Notes: a model not told the origin generated them from the sequence alone. Counted from the first letter of the stretch, positions 22,736-31,634 are shown. The stretch is DNA of 51,006 nucleotides from DATKSG01 sp035531775 (GCA_035531775.1 DATKSG010000026.1:1-51006), one strand, 5' to 3'. Numbers and translations are program-made.

Positions 22736-25356
22736 GCGGGAGGCGTCGGAGCGGCCTCTTCGGCCAGCCCGACCTGGACCTCGGGCGGGCCCGGTCGAGC
22801 CTCGAGCACGGCCACCGAGCCGGCCTGGCACACCTCCCGCTCGGCCTGGGCCAACAGGGCCAGGCGCTCGGGGCTGTCCACCACGACCAGGCGGGAGACC
22901 TCGGCCCGCATGGAGCGCTTGGCTGCTGTCTTGGCCCGCCGTACCGTGCCGAGGACTTCGGCGGCCAGGGCCAGGACCTCGGTGTCGCCGCCGGCCACGG
23001 CGTCGGGCAGCTCGGCCGCCACCGGCCACGGGGCCAGGTGCACCGACTCCCGGTGCCACCACGACCACACCTCCTCGGTCACGAAGGGGAGGAACGGCGC
23101 CAGCAGGCGCAAGAGCACCGACAGCGCCAGCGCCAGCGCGGCGCGCGCCGAGTCCGGGCCGCCGGCGTCGTCGCCGTCTTCGGCGTAGGCGCGGGTCTTC
23201 ACCAGCTCCAGGTAGTCGTCGCAGAAGGACCAGAAGAAGGCCTCGGTGCGCTCGAGGGCCCGGGCGTAGTCGTAGGACTCGAAGGCGGCCGTGGCCTCGG
23301 TCACCAGGTGCCGCAGGCCGGCCAGCATGGAGCGGTCGAGCGGGCGCTGGACCGCGGCTGGGCCCGGTGCCGCCCCGTCGGCCAGGCGGCCGAGGGCGAA
23401 CTTGGAGGCATTCAGGACCTTGATCGACAGCCGCCGGCCCACCTTCATCTGGGCCTCGTCGAAGGCGGTGTCCACCCCGGGGCGGCCGCACGCCGCCCAG
23501 TAGCGCACGGCGTCGGTGCCGTGTTGTTCGAGTAGAGCCATCGGCGTCACCACGTTGCCCTTGGACTTCGACATCTTCTTCCGGTCCGGGTCCAGCACCC
23601 AGCCCGACACGGCCACGTCGCTCCACGGCAACGCGTCGTGCTCGAGCTCGGCTCGCACGACGGTGGAGAACAGCCAGGTGCGGATGATCTCGTGGCTCTG
23701 CGGGCGCATGTCCATGGGGAACACCCGGCCGAAGAGGTCGGGATCGTCCTCCCAACGTCCGGCGATCTGCGGCGTGAGCGAGGAGGTGGCCCAGGTGTCC
23801 ATGATGTCGGGGTCCCCGACGAAGCCCCCCGGCACACCGCGCTGCTGCTGGGTGTAGCCCTCGGGGACGTCGTCAGAGGGGTCGACGGGAAGGCGCGCCT
23901 CGTCGGCCAGCAGCGGGTGCTCGTAGTCGACGGCACCGTCGTCGCCCACCGGGTACCAAACCGGAAAGGGGACGCCGAAGAACCGCTGCCGGCTGATGTT
24001 CCAGTCCCCGTTCAGTCCCTCGACCCACGATTCGTAGCGCTGGAGCATGTGGGCGGGGTGCCACCGAAGCTGGCGCCCTCGCTCGAGGAGCCGTGACCGC
24101 AGGGGCATGGTCCGCACGTACCACTGGCGGCTCGAGACGATCTCGAGAGGGCGATCGCCGCGCTCGTAGAACTTGACCGGGTGGGTTATGGGCTTCGGCT
24201 CTCCCACCAGCGCACCGGCGTCGCCCAGAAGCTCAACGATGCGGGCCCTGGCTTGGGCCGCCTTGCGCCCGGCCAGCTCGCCGTAGGCGGCCGCCGCTGC
24301 CACGGGGTCTGCGCTCTCCCAACCGGGCTCGCCCCACGCCACCGGTTGCAGTCGACCGTCGCGTCCCACCACGGTGCGCGTGGGCAGACGCAGCTCGCGC
24401 CACCAAGTCACGTCGGTGCCGTCGCCGAAGGTGCAGATCATGGCCACCCCGGTGCCTTTGCCCGGGTCGGCCAGGGGGTGGGCCAGCACCGGCACGGCAA
24501 CGGCGAAGAGCGGCGTCGAGACCAGCTGGCCGAACAGGGAGCGGTAACGGGCGTCGTCGGGATGGGCCACCAGGGCCACGCAGGCGGGCAGCAACTCGGG
24601 GCGGGTGGTGTCGATCTCTACGTCGGGGCCGCCGTCGAGCCGGGCGAAGCGAAGCCGGTGGTAGGCGCCGGGCATCTCCCGATCTTCCATCTCGGCCTGT
24701 GACACCGCCGTTTGAAAGTCGACGTCCCACTGGGTGGGTGCCTCCGAAAGATAAGCGTGCCCGCCGGCCAGCAAGCGGAGGAAGCCGCGCTGGCTCACGC
24801 GCTGGGCCTCGGCCGACACCGTGGTGTACACGAGACTCCAGTCGACCGACAACCCGAGGTGCCGCCACATCGACTCGAAGGCCTTTTCGTCTTCTGTCGT
24901 CAGCCGGTGGCACAGGGCCACGAAGTCGGGTCGTGACACCGGCACCTGTTGGTCGCCCGGTTTGGCCGGCGGCTCGAAGTCGGGGTCGTGGCGCAGGCTC
25001 GGGTCGCAGCGCACCCCGAAGTAGTTCTGCACCCGGCGCTCGGTGGCCAGGCCGTTGTCGTCGAAACCCATGGGGTAGAAGACGCTGTCGCCGCGCATGC
25101 GGCGGAACCGGGCCACCGTGTCGGTATGGGTGTAGGAGAAGACGTGGCCGACGTGCAGCGAGCCAGACACCGTGGGGGGTGGTGTGTCGATGGCGAAGAC
25201 CCGCTCCCGCTCGGCTCGGCGGTCGAAGCGGTAGGTGCCCTCGGCCTCCCACCGTGCTGCCCACTTGTCCTCGAGGCCGTCGAGCACGGGTCGCTCGGGC
25301 ACCTCGGCCGGGCGCGGCGGCTCGACGTGGCCAGGGGTCGGGGGGGAGACGTCCAC
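22732..25356 (-). CDS. valS: Valyl-tRNA synthetase
   Basis: 874 residues, class I synthetase that charges tRNA-Val in the cytoplasm. The HIGH signature is HVGH (68-71) and the KMSKS signature is KKMSKSKGN near residue 593. An editing domain lies between them, and the anticodon-binding domain follows. The PMGFDDNGLATERRVQ stretch near 100 matches the actinobacterial ValS branch. The C-terminus has a short remnant of the usual tRNA-binding coiled coil. The chosen start is a GTG at 25356, only 20 bases from the cysS start on the other strand; an in-frame GTG at 25302 is possible. No ribosome binding site is visible at 25356. Confidence 0.94.
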   Translation of the reverse strand: MDVSPPTPGHVEPPRPAEVPERPVLDGLEDKWAARWEAEGTYRFDRRAERERVFAIDTPPPTVSGSLHVGHVFSYTHTDTVARFRRMRGDSVFYPMGFDDNGLATERRVQNYFGVRCDPSLRHDPDFEPPAKPGDQQVPVSRPDFVALCHRLTTEDEKAFESMWRHLGLSVDWSLVYTTVSAEAQRVSQRGFLRLLAGGHAYLSEAPTQWDVDFQTAVSQAEMEDREMPGAYHRLRFARLDGGPDVEIDTTRPELLPACVALVAHPDDARYRSLFGQLVSTPLFAVAVPVLAHPLADPGKGTGVAMICTFGDGTDVTWWRELRLPTRTVVGRDGRLQPVAWGEPGWESADPVAAAAAYGELAGRKAAQARARIVELLGDAGALVGEPKPITHPVKFYERGDRPLEIVSSRQWYVRTMPLRSRLLERGRQLRWHPAHMLQRYESWVEGLNGDWNISRQRFFGVPFPVWYPVGDDGAVDYEHPLLADEARLPVDPSDDVPEGYTQQQRGVPGGFVGDPDIMDTWATSSLTPQIAGRWEDDPDLFGRVFPMDMRPQSHEIIRTWLFSTVVRAELEHDALPWSDVAVSGWVLDPDRKKMSKSKGNVVTPMALLEQHGTDAVRYWAACGRPGVDTAFDEAQMKVGRRLSIKVLNASKFALGRLADGAAPGPAAVQRPLDRSMLAGLRHLVTEATAAFESYDYARALERTEAFFWSFCDDYLELVKTRAYAEDGDDAGGPDSARAALALALSVLLRLLAPFLPFVTEEVWSWWHRESVHLAPWPVAAELPDAVAGGDTEVLALAAEVLGTVRRAKTAAKRSMRAEVSRLVVVDSPERLALLAQAEREVCQAGSVAVLEARPGPPEVQVGLAEEAAPTPPA

Positions 25357-25364
25357 GATCCGGT

Positions 25365-25371
25365 TACGGTA
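25365..25371. promoter_or_regulatory. Overlapping back-to-back -10 boxes between valS and cysS
   Basis: TACGGT on the plus strand (25365-25370) lies six bases before the cysS GTG. On the minus strand TACCGT (25371-25366) lies nine bases before the valS GTG. The two boxes share five base pairs. Predicted start sites (25377 and about 25359) are 18 bases apart, and both transcripts would be leaderless or nearly so. There is no recognisable -35 on either side, so this rests on -10 geometry alone. Confidence 0.5.
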
Positions 25372-25376
25372 TCGGA

Positions 25377-26768
25377 GTGCTGCGCCTGCACGACACAGCC
25401 ACCGGCCAGGTCGAGGTGCTCGCCCTACGGGACCCGGGCGTGGTCTCCATGTACGTCTGCGGGCCGACGGTCTACGACGTGCCCCACGTCGGCCACGGCC
25501 GCTTCGCCTTGGTCTTCGACGTCCTTCGCCGCTACCTCGAGTTCCAGGGCCTCGAGGTCCGCCATGTCTCGAACATCACCGACATCGACGACAAGATCAT
25601 CGCCCGGGGAAAAGCCGAGGGGAGGGCGCCGGCCGAGGTGGCCCTGGAGTTCGAGCAGTCCTGGTGGGAGGCCATCGACGCCTTGGGGGTCCGCCGCCCA
25701 ACCTTGGCTCCGAAGGCCACCGAGTTCGTGGGCCAGATGGTAACCATGATCGAACAGCTCGTCGGGCTGGGGGCGGCCTATGAGACCAGTGACGGCGTGT
25801 ACCTGTCGGTGGAAGGTGTGCCCGGCTACGGGCTGCTGGCCCGCCAGAGCCTCGACTCGCTGCGCAGCGGGGCGCGGGTGGAGGTCGACGAGGAGAAGCG
25901 TTCGCCGCTCGACTTCGTGCTGTGGAAGAAGGCCAAGCCTGGCGAGCCTACGTGGCCCTCGCCGTGGGGCCCGGGCCGGCCCGGCTGGCACACAGAGTGT
26001 GTGGTCATGTCGCTCGATCTTCTCGGTGACCACTTCGACCTGCACGGCGGCGGCATCGACCTGGCCTTCCCGCACCACGAGAACGAGCGGGCCCAAGCGG
26101 TGGCCCTCGGCCGGGGCTTCGCCCGCCGGTGGGCCCACAACGGCCACGTCGTGGTCGGCCAGGAGAAGATGTCGAAGTCGCTGGGCAACTTCACGTCCCT
26201 GACCGACCTCCTGGCCAGCGCCGACAGCCGCGCCTACCGGCTGCTAGTGCTGCGGGCCCACTACCGCTCGCCGCTCGAGGTCACCGCCCGCACCATGGCC
26301 GATGCCGAGGAGGCTCTGGGCCGTTTCGACGCCCTGGCCCGGCGCTTCGCCCTCGACCCGGCGTTGGCCTCGGTGACTGCCGCCGAGGCCGTGTCGAGGG
26401 GAGCGGACGAGGACGCCCTAGCCACGTTCACGGCCCGCATGGACGACGACCTCGTCACCCCTGGCGCCTTGTCCGGCATCTTCGAGCTGGTGCGGGCGGC
26501 CAACGCCGCCGCCGATGCCGGACGCCACGACCAGGGCAGCTGCTTGGCCACCACCGTGGCCGTGCTGGGCGGGGCACTCGGGCTCACTCTGGCCGGGCGT
26601 CACACCGACATCGACGGCGAAGCGGCCGCCTTGGTGGCCGAACGCGAAGCGGCGCGGTCGCGGCGCGACTTCACCCGGGCCGACGAGGTGCGCCGACAGC
26701 TCGAGGGCCTGGGGTGGTCGGTGGAGGACACCGCCAGGGGCACCGAACTGCATCGCCGGCCGGTCTGA
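25377..26768 (+). CDS. cysS: Cysteinyl-tRNA synthetase
   Basis: 463 residues, the normal length for CysRS. The zinc cysteine Cys28 lies in MYVCGPTVYD, the HIGH signature is HVGH (37-40), a further zinc-ligand set is in TECVVMS and HHENERAQ near 205-225, and KMSKS (EKMSKSLGNF) is near 263. The VVVGQEKMSKS context distinguishes it from the mycothiol ligase MshC, which it resembles. The GTG start is chosen because the protein then begins like known CysRS. The frame is open far upstream, but that part is antisense to valS. No ribosome binding site; probably leaderless. The MFS gene follows by six bases. Confidence 0.95.
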   Translation: MLRLHDTATGQVEVLALRDPGVVSMYVCGPTVYDVPHVGHGRFALVFDVLRRYLEFQGLEVRHVSNITDIDDKIIARGKAEGRAPAEVALEFEQSWWEAIDALGVRRPTLAPKATEFVGQMVTMIEQLVGLGAAYETSDGVYLSVEGVPGYGLLARQSLDSLRSGARVEVDEEKRSPLDFVLWKKAKPGEPTWPSPWGPGRPGWHTECVVMSLDLLGDHFDLHGGGIDLAFPHHENERAQAVALGRGFARRWAHNGHVVVGQEKMSKSLGNFTSLTDLLASADSRAYRLLVLRAHYRSPLEVTARTMADAEEALGRFDALARRFALDPALASVTAAEAVSRGADEDALATFTARMDDDLVTPGALSGIFELVRAANAAADAGRHDQGSCLATTVAVLGGALGLTLAGRHTDIDGEAAALVAEREAARSRRDFTRADEVRRQLEGLGWSVEDTARGTELHRRPV

Positions 26769-26774
26769 ACTTCC

Positions 26775-28031
26775 ATGGTTCAGCGCCCGGCGACATGGCG
26801 AGTCCGGAGATCGCCGAGGCCGCAGCGTGGCGGTCCTCTGCCCCCGGGGTTTGGCGTGCTGTGGACCACCGTGGCCGTCGACCTGCTCGGCTTCGGCATC
26901 GTCGTCCCCTTGCTGCCGCTCTACGCCCGCCGCTTGGGGGCGGGACCCGAGTCGGTCGGGCTGCTGTTGGCTGCTTTTTCGGCCGCGCAGCTGGTAGCGG
27001 CGCCGCTGCTCGGTCGCCTGTCGGACTCCATCGGCCGCAAGCCGGTGCTGCTGTTGTCGCTGGCCGGAACGGCCGTAGCCAGTCTGCTCACCGGCCTGGC
27101 CGGCTCGTTGTGGCTGCTGTTCGTGGCCCGGGTGGTCGACGGCGCCTCGGGGGGAAGCGTGGCCGTGGCCCAGGCGGCGGCGGCCGACCTGGCCGCGCCG
27201 GACCAACGGGCCCGGGTCTTCGGACTGCTCGGGGCGGCCTACGGCGTGGGCTTCGTCCTCGGGCCGGCCCTCGGGGGCCTGGCCGCCCTGGGAGGCAGCC
27301 GGCTGCCATTCCTGCTCGCCGCCGCCATCGCCGCCGCCAATGCCGTGGTGGCCCGGCGCCGGCTTCCCGAGACGCGCCGAGCGGGTGGCGGCCCGGCGCC
27401 GTGGCACCGGCTCCCGGCCATGGCGCGGTTGGTGGTCGGGCCCGGGGTCGTGAACCTTCTCGTGGTCGGCGCCTTCAGCGCTTTCGAGGCAACTTTCGCC
27501 CTGTTCGCCCATCGCCGGGTCGGGCTCGGGCTGGCCGGCGTCGGAGCGGTATTCGCTCTAGTCGGCGTGGTGGCCGCCGTGGTGCAGACGATGGTGGTCC
27601 ACCCATTGGCGGCCCGGGTCGGCCAGCGCGGCGCCCTGCGCATAGGCATGGTGCTCGAGGGGTCGGGCCTGGTCCTGCTCATCGACGTCCACACCCGAGG
27701 CGGCCTGGTCGGCCCGCTGGCCCTGGTCACCGCCGGCCAAGCCCTGTGCACGCCCAGCTTGTCGGCCCTGGTGGCCGGCTCGGTGGCCGGCTCCGAGCGC
27801 GGCGGGGCACTCGGGCTCCAACAGAGCATCTCGGCGCTGGCCCGGGTGGTGGGCCCCGCCCTCGGAGGTCTTGCCTACAGCGCCGCCGTGGGGCTGCCAT
27901 TCGCCGGCGCCGCCCTGGTGTTGGCCGCCGCCGTGGTGTTCTCCCTGTTCATGGGCAGATTAGGCCCCGCTGCTCCTAGCATGGTTGTCGAAGGAGGCGC
28001 CCCTAGGTTACCGTTGAGTAACAACGGGTAG
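26775..28031 (+). CDS. MFS transporter (drug:H+ antiporter type)
   Basis: 418 residues with about 12 membrane helices. The first helix reads TVAVDLLGFGIVVPLLPLY, close to tetracycline-type exporters. The loop after helix 2 carries motif A as GRLSDSIGRKP (about 95-105). The repeat of this motif in the second half is lost. Substrate unknown; export of a small hydrophobic compound is typical. It follows cysS by six bases and probably shares its transcript, a pairing with no evident functional reason. The first 28 residues are basic and could be an over-extended start, but no better start is visible. Confidence 0.88.
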   Translation: MVQRPATWRVRRSPRPQRGGPLPPGFGVLWTTVAVDLLGFGIVVPLLPLYARRLGAGPESVGLLLAAFSAAQLVAAPLLGRLSDSIGRKPVLLLSLAGTAVASLLTGLAGSLWLLFVARVVDGASGGSVAVAQAAAADLAAPDQRARVFGLLGAAYGVGFVLGPALGGLAALGGSRLPFLLAAAIAAANAVVARRRLPETRRAGGGPAPWHRLPAMARLVVGPGVVNLLVVGAFSAFEATFALFAHRRVGLGLAGVGAVFALVGVVAAVVQTMVVHPLAARVGQRGALRIGMVLEGSGLVLLIDVHTRGGLVGPLALVTAGQALCTPSLSALVAGSVAGSERGGALGLQQSISALARVVGPALGGLAYSAAVGLPFAGAALVLAAAVVFSLFMGRLGPAAPSMVVEGGAPRLPLSNNG

Positions 28032-28122
28032 GGGAGCTGGCGGGAGCGCCAGGCCCACGCCGGCCGAGGACAGACCGGGACCAAGAACCGGATCTCGAGG
28101 CCGCCTCGACGAAGGGGAGGAC

Positions 28123-29337
28123 ATGTCCGAATTCTCGCTGGAGCTCAACGAGGATCAGCTCCAGATCCAGAAGTGGGTCCACGACTTCGCCGAGCAGGTG
28201 ATGCGGCCCGCCGCCCACGAGTGGGACGAGCGCGAGGAGACGCCCTGGCCCATCATCGAAGAGGCGGCCAAGGTCGGCATCTACTCCTTCGATTTCGTGA
28301 GCCAGGCCTTCTTCGACCCGACGGGGCTCACCATGCCGATCGCCAACGAGGAGTTGGCCTGGGGCGACGCTGGCCTGACCTTGGCCATCCTGGGTAGCAC
28401 GCTGGGACTGGCCGGCATCGCCGCCAACGGCACCTCCGAGCAGCTGCTCGAGTGGGGGCCGCAGTGCTACGGCACGCCGGAGAAGATCCAGCTGGCCGCC
28501 TTCTGCGTGTCCGAGGCCGATGCCGGATCGGACGTGAGCTCGCTGCGCACCCGGGCTGTCTACGACGAGGCCAAGGACGAGTGGGTGCTCAACGGTACCA
28601 AGACCTGGATCACCAACGGCGGCATCGCCGACATCCACGTGGTGGTGGCCAGCGTCGACCCCGACCTCGGATCGCGCGGCCAGGCCAGCTTCATCGTGCC
28701 GCCGAACACGCCCGGGCTGTCTGCCGGCCAGAAGTTCAAGAAGATGGGCATCCGCGCCTCGCACACCGGGGAGGTCGTCCTCGACGACGTGCGGGTCCCT
28801 GGCCGATGCCTGCTCGGCGGCAAGGAGAAGCTCGACGAGAAGTTGGCGCGAGCGCGCGAAGGCAAGCGGTCGAACTCACAGGCGGCCATGGCCACCTTCG
28901 AAGCCACCCGGCCGTCGGTGGGGGCCCAGGCTCTGGGCATCGCCCGCGCCGCCTACGAGTACGCCCTCGACTACGCCAAGGAGCGCAAGGCCTTCGGGCG
29001 TCGCATCATCGAGAACCAGGCCATCGCCTTCAAGCTGGCGGACATGAAGATGCGCATCGACGCCTCGCGCCTTCTCATCTGGCGGGCCGCCTGGATGGGT
29101 GCCACCCAGAAACCCTTCACCTCCGGCGAGGGGTCGATGTCCAAGCTCTTCGCCGGTGAGACGGCGGTGTGGGCCACCGAGGAGGCCATCCAGATCATGG
29201 GCGGCTACGGCTATATCCGGGAGCACCCGGTGGAGCGCTGGCACCGCAACTCGAAGATCTACACGATCTTCGAGGGCACCTCCGAGATCCAGCGCCTGGT
29301 CATCGCCCGGGCCATCTCCGGCATCCACATCCCCTAG
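28123..29337 (+). CDS. Acyl-CoA dehydrogenase
   Basis: 404 residues, FAD enzyme of beta-oxidation or a related pathway that makes the alpha-beta double bond of acyl-CoA. The FAD/substrate loop CVSEADAGSDVSSLRT lies near 128-143, WITNGG near 163, and the C-terminal IFEGTSEIQ contains the catalytic Glu near residue 384, the position used in short- and medium-chain enzymes. An unusual insertion (GGKEKLDEKLARAREGKRSNSQ, split here for length: GGKEKLDEKLA / RAREGKRSNSQ) near 228-250 lengthens the mid-domain. The ATG has GGGGAGGAC. Single gene with 91 bases of non-coding DNA upstream. Confidence 0.95.
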   Translation: MSEFSLELNEDQLQIQKWVHDFAEQVMRPAAHEWDEREETPWPIIEEAAKVGIYSFDFVSQAFFDPTGLTMPIANEELAWGDAGLTLAILGSTLGLAGIAANGTSEQLLEWGPQCYGTPEKIQLAAFCVSEADAGSDVSSLRTRAVYDEAKDEWVLNGTKTWITNGGIADIHVVVASVDPDLGSRGQASFIVPPNTPGLSAGQKFKKMGIRASHTGEVVLDDVRVPGRCLLGGKEKLDEKLARAREGKRSNSQAAMATFEATRPSVGAQALGIARAAYEYALDYAKERKAFGRRIIENQAIAFKLADMKMRIDASRLLIWRAAWMGATQKPFTSGEGSMSKLFAGETAVWATEEAIQIMGGYGYIREHPVERWHRNSKIYTIFEGTSEIQRLVIARAISGIHIP

Positions 29338-29446
29338 CGTTCACCTGGTCTTTGGTCTACGAAATCCGACGGCGCCAACGTGCGCGTCGAGGGTTTGCTA
29401 CATCGGGCGAGGCTGCTCGGTAGCGATACGGGACACCGGTATCTGG

Positions 29447-30007
29447 TCAGGTCCGTCGCGCCACGGCTGCCCAACCATATTCGTTAAGTCGCACCTCGAC
29501 ATCGGTGAAACCTGCGTCCTGCAGCCTCGCCGGCAGTGTCGTCGGGTCGATCGGCTGGTAGGTGTCGCCTTCGTGGAAGGCGCGCACGCCGTCGGACTCG
29601 ACTCCATCGACGGCGACTATCGGCGAGCCGGGGCGCAGCACCCTAGCGGCTTCAGCGAAGAGACGGTTCTGAAGTTCCGGTGACGGGACGTGGTGAAGCA
29701 TCGAGAAGCAGACCGCCGCGCTGAACCGTCCGATGGGAAAAGGCAGCTGCGTGGCATCCCCCAGCACCACCTCGACCTGGGTGCCGACATAGCGCGTCTG
29801 CAGCCGTGCCGCGAGATCGGGGTCGATTTCGACGCTTGTCAGCCGGGGGAGCAGTTGGGCAAACACATCGGTGGTGGCTCCGTAGCCCGGCCCGATCTCA
29901 AGCACGTCGTCACCCAGGTCCACTTCGCGAACCGCCCACGGGATGATCTCGTCTCGGACCGCGGCCCGCCATTCGAGGCTGTCGCAGACCAGGTGCCCCT
30001 CGTTCAC
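29447..30007 (-). CDS. Class I SAM-dependent methyltransferase
   Basis: 186 residues. The SAM-binding motif I reads VLEIGPGYGATTD (about 35-47), the acidic end of strand 2 is SVEIDPD, the motif II region is GDATQLPFP, and the post-II segment VCFSMLHHVPSPE is typical of small-molecule methyltransferases of the UbiE/Methyltransf_11 type. Substrate unknown. The start is a GTG with GAGGA about six bases upstream. It faces the acyl-CoA dehydrogenase gene across 109 non-coding bases. Codon choice looks less GC-biased than in the flanking genes, by eye only. Confidence 0.88.
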   Translation of the reverse strand: MNEGHLVCDSLEWRAAVRDEIIPWAVREVDLGDDVLEIGPGYGATTDVFAQLLPRLTSVEIDPDLAARLQTRYVGTQVEVVLGDATQLPFPIGRFSAAVCFSMLHHVPSPELQNRLFAEAARVLRPGSPIVAVDGVESDGVRAFHEGDTYQPIDPTTLPARLQDAGFTDVEVRLNEYGWAAVARRT

Positions 30008-30381
30008 GCTGTCCTCAAGCGAGGCATGCCACCAACCATGGCCATCATTCTGTCTCGAGGCTCAGGGACGCGTATCGGCTGATCCGTGGCCACGCCAGCT
30101 AGGCCTGCGAGCGGGCAGCGCAGTCTGCCGGTCCGAGCGTCACGTCCCTTCTGGGGAATAGGCCGAACGCCGGCCTCGGCCACCAGTGATCTCACCGTGG
30201 GGAGGCAAGCCAGCGCTGCCGAGTGGAACTCACGTCGACCTCGAACTGCTGGACGAGCGCCGACACAGCGATGGTGTCGCGTACCTCCGCTAGCGGTGGA
30301 TTGCCCCCACTGCGGACGTAACTGGATTGTCACCTACAGCACGGGTCGGAGCCACCAGGGGTCCAGGGTGGCTGATAGAAC
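30008..30381. other. Stretch without an intact gene; possible decayed PqqD-like remnant
   Basis: No convincing gene is present. On the minus strand between about 30290 and 30194 a short frame reads EVRDTIAVSALVQQFEVD and then STRQRWLAS before a stop; one frame over, the sequence continues LPTVRSLVAEAGVRPIP. Together these resemble the C-terminal half of a PqqD-like peptide-binding protein broken by a frameshift. The similarity is weak and made by eye. The rest of the stretch shows nothing recognisable. Confidence 0.3.
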
Positions 30382-30879
30382 ATGACGGTGTTCGATGACC
30401 TGCTCGACGCCAACCGGCGTTACCAGACGACGTTCCACGATCCGGGTGTGCCCGGACAAGCCGCCAAAGCGCTGGCGGTACTGACCTGCATCGATTCGCG
30501 CATCGACCCTCTCGCCATGCTCGGTTTGCGGCCCGGCGATGCCAAGATCATCCGCAACGCCGGAGCCCGGGTTACGGAGGACGCATTGCGTTCGCTGGTG
30601 CTCGCCGTCAACTTGCTCGGCGTGAGACGGGTTTGCGTGGTACAGCACACCGACTGCGCCGTGATCGGCACAACCGACGATGAGATACGTGCCCGCATCG
30701 GCGTACTCCGGGGAGTCGATGCCACAGGTTGGGAGTTCCTCACGAGCACCGATCAGCTGATGACCTTGCGAGGCGACCTCGCCCTCATCGAATCGTGCGT
30801 GCTGCTGCCACCTGAACTCGAGGTCGGAGGGTTCATCTTCGATGTTCGCAGCGGCGGCCTGACGCCGGTGGGCACCTGA
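30382..30879 (+). CDS. Beta-carbonic anhydrase
   Basis: 165 residues, the size of the mycobacterial Rv1284-like branch. It interconverts CO2 and bicarbonate in the cytoplasm. Zinc ligands and partners are readable: Cys36, Asp38 and Arg40 (CIDSR), His89 and Cys92 (HTDC). The family fold continues with the GARVTEDALRSLVLAVNLLG segment and ends with GFIFDVRSGGL. The ATG has only a weak AGGGTGG about 15 bases upstream. It is followed by 71 bases that hold the promoter of the next gene. Confidence 0.94.
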   Translation: MTVFDDLLDANRRYQTTFHDPGVPGQAAKALAVLTCIDSRIDPLAMLGLRPGDAKIIRNAGARVTEDALRSLVLAVNLLGVRRVCVVQHTDCAVIGTTDDEIRARIGVLRGVDATGWEFLTSTDQLMTLRGDLALIESCVLLPPELEVGGFIFDVRSGGLTPVGT

Positions 30880-30915
30880 GGTCGAACGTGAGCGGCATCC
30901 CCGTCCGGAGGTTCC

Positions 30916-30944
30916 TTGCGCCAGATATTAGGGTAGCCTAATAT
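30916..30944 (+). promoter_or_regulatory. Promoter with overlapping perfect palindrome
   Basis: TTGCGC (30916-30921), a 17-base spacer and TAATAT (30939-30944) form a promoter whose predicted start base is the GTG at 30951. The palindrome ATATTAGG-GTAG-CCTAATAT (30925-30944) covers the spacer and the -10 box. TTAGG...CCTAA half-sites recall operators of DtxR-family metal regulators, but the spacing differs from the 19-base iron box. A repressor site is likely; its protein is unknown. Confidence 0.65.
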
Positions 30945-30950
30945 TTGGTC

Positions 30951-31553
30951 GTGACCTGGGCGGCACTCGGAGGACTGGTCAGTTACCTGGCGGCGGTCAT
31001 CGTTGTCCGCTCGATCCTCTCGAGGCGGTCGCGCCAAACCAGGTTCGTGGTGCTCGAGTTTCGGCGTTGGCAGCCGGCCGAATGGGTAGCGGCGCTCATT
31101 GGGGTAGCGGCGCTCGTGAGCGTGGCCGCTGGCGCCGTGCTCGCCGCCCTCGGGCACCCAGGTCCAAAGCTCGCCACCCGGTGGCAGATGTGGACCGCTG
31201 GCACCGCACTCATCACGGCGGGTACCGGGCTCATGGCCTGGGCACAGATCTCAATGAGCAGCTCGTGGCGCGTCGGGCTTGACCGTGACCACTCCACCGA
31301 ACTCGTGAAGAAGGGCCCGTTCAGTGTGATCCGCAACCCCATCTACGTCGCGATGGTCGTCGTCGTTGCCGGCGTCACCTTGCTGGACTTCTCCGCTGTA
31401 GTGGCAGCAGGCTGGGTGCTTGTCGTGCTGTTCGTCATGTGGCAGGTCCGCGCTGTGGAGGAACCGTTTCTCGTCCATGCCCACGGTGATGCTTATGCCG
31501 TCTGGGCTCATGAGGTGGGCCGGTTCCTTCCCCGCATCAGTCTCATGCGCTGA
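30951..31553 (+). CDS. Isoprenylcysteine carboxyl methyltransferase-like (ICMT/PEMT) membrane protein
   Basis: 200 residues with four to five membrane helices. The C-terminal half has the family pattern: KKGPFSVIRNPIYVAMVVV near 118-136, which binds SAM with the Arg-Asn-Pro turn, and AVEEPFLVHAHGDAYAVWA near 170-188, where the Glu-Glu pair and the final Tyr are typical. Members methylate carboxyl groups, phospholipid amines or, in bacteria, unknown lipids and metals. The GTG at 30951 is preferred over a TTG at 30945 because it coincides with the predicted transcription start and there is no ribosome binding site. Under control of a palindromic operator. Confidence 0.83.
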   Translation: MTWAALGGLVSYLAAVIVVRSILSRRSRQTRFVVLEFRRWQPAEWVAALIGVAALVSVAAGAVLAALGHPGPKLATRWQMWTAGTALITAGTGLMAWAQISMSSSWRVGLDRDHSTELVKKGPFSVIRNPIYVAMVVVVAGVTLLDFSAVVAAGWVLVVLFVMWQVRAVEEPFLVHAHGDAYAVWAHEVGRFLPRISLMR

Positions 31554-31634
31554 CGCAGCAGCTCCCGGCGAGCCACAGAAGTCACTCATCGCGCAAACGG
31601 CCAGGTTCGACGCCCGCTCCCGGCGTCGGGCATC

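Noticed and set aside
24699..25376. N-terminal extension of cysS by 226 codons
   Set aside because: The extension is antisense to valS and basic and unstructured. CysRS starts at the GTG at 25377, as in other species.
25377..26768. Calling the CysRS gene the mycothiol ligase MshC
   Set aside because: Length (463 residues), the VVVGQEKMSKSLGN context and the C-terminal helical domain fit CysRS; MshC is shorter with a different KMSKS context.
30086..30385. A 99-codon plus-strand frame containing Cys-Pro-His-Cys
   Set aside because: Only one CxxC and no second pair for a zinc site, basic low-information sequence, no ribosome binding site, and it overlaps the carbonic anhydrase start.
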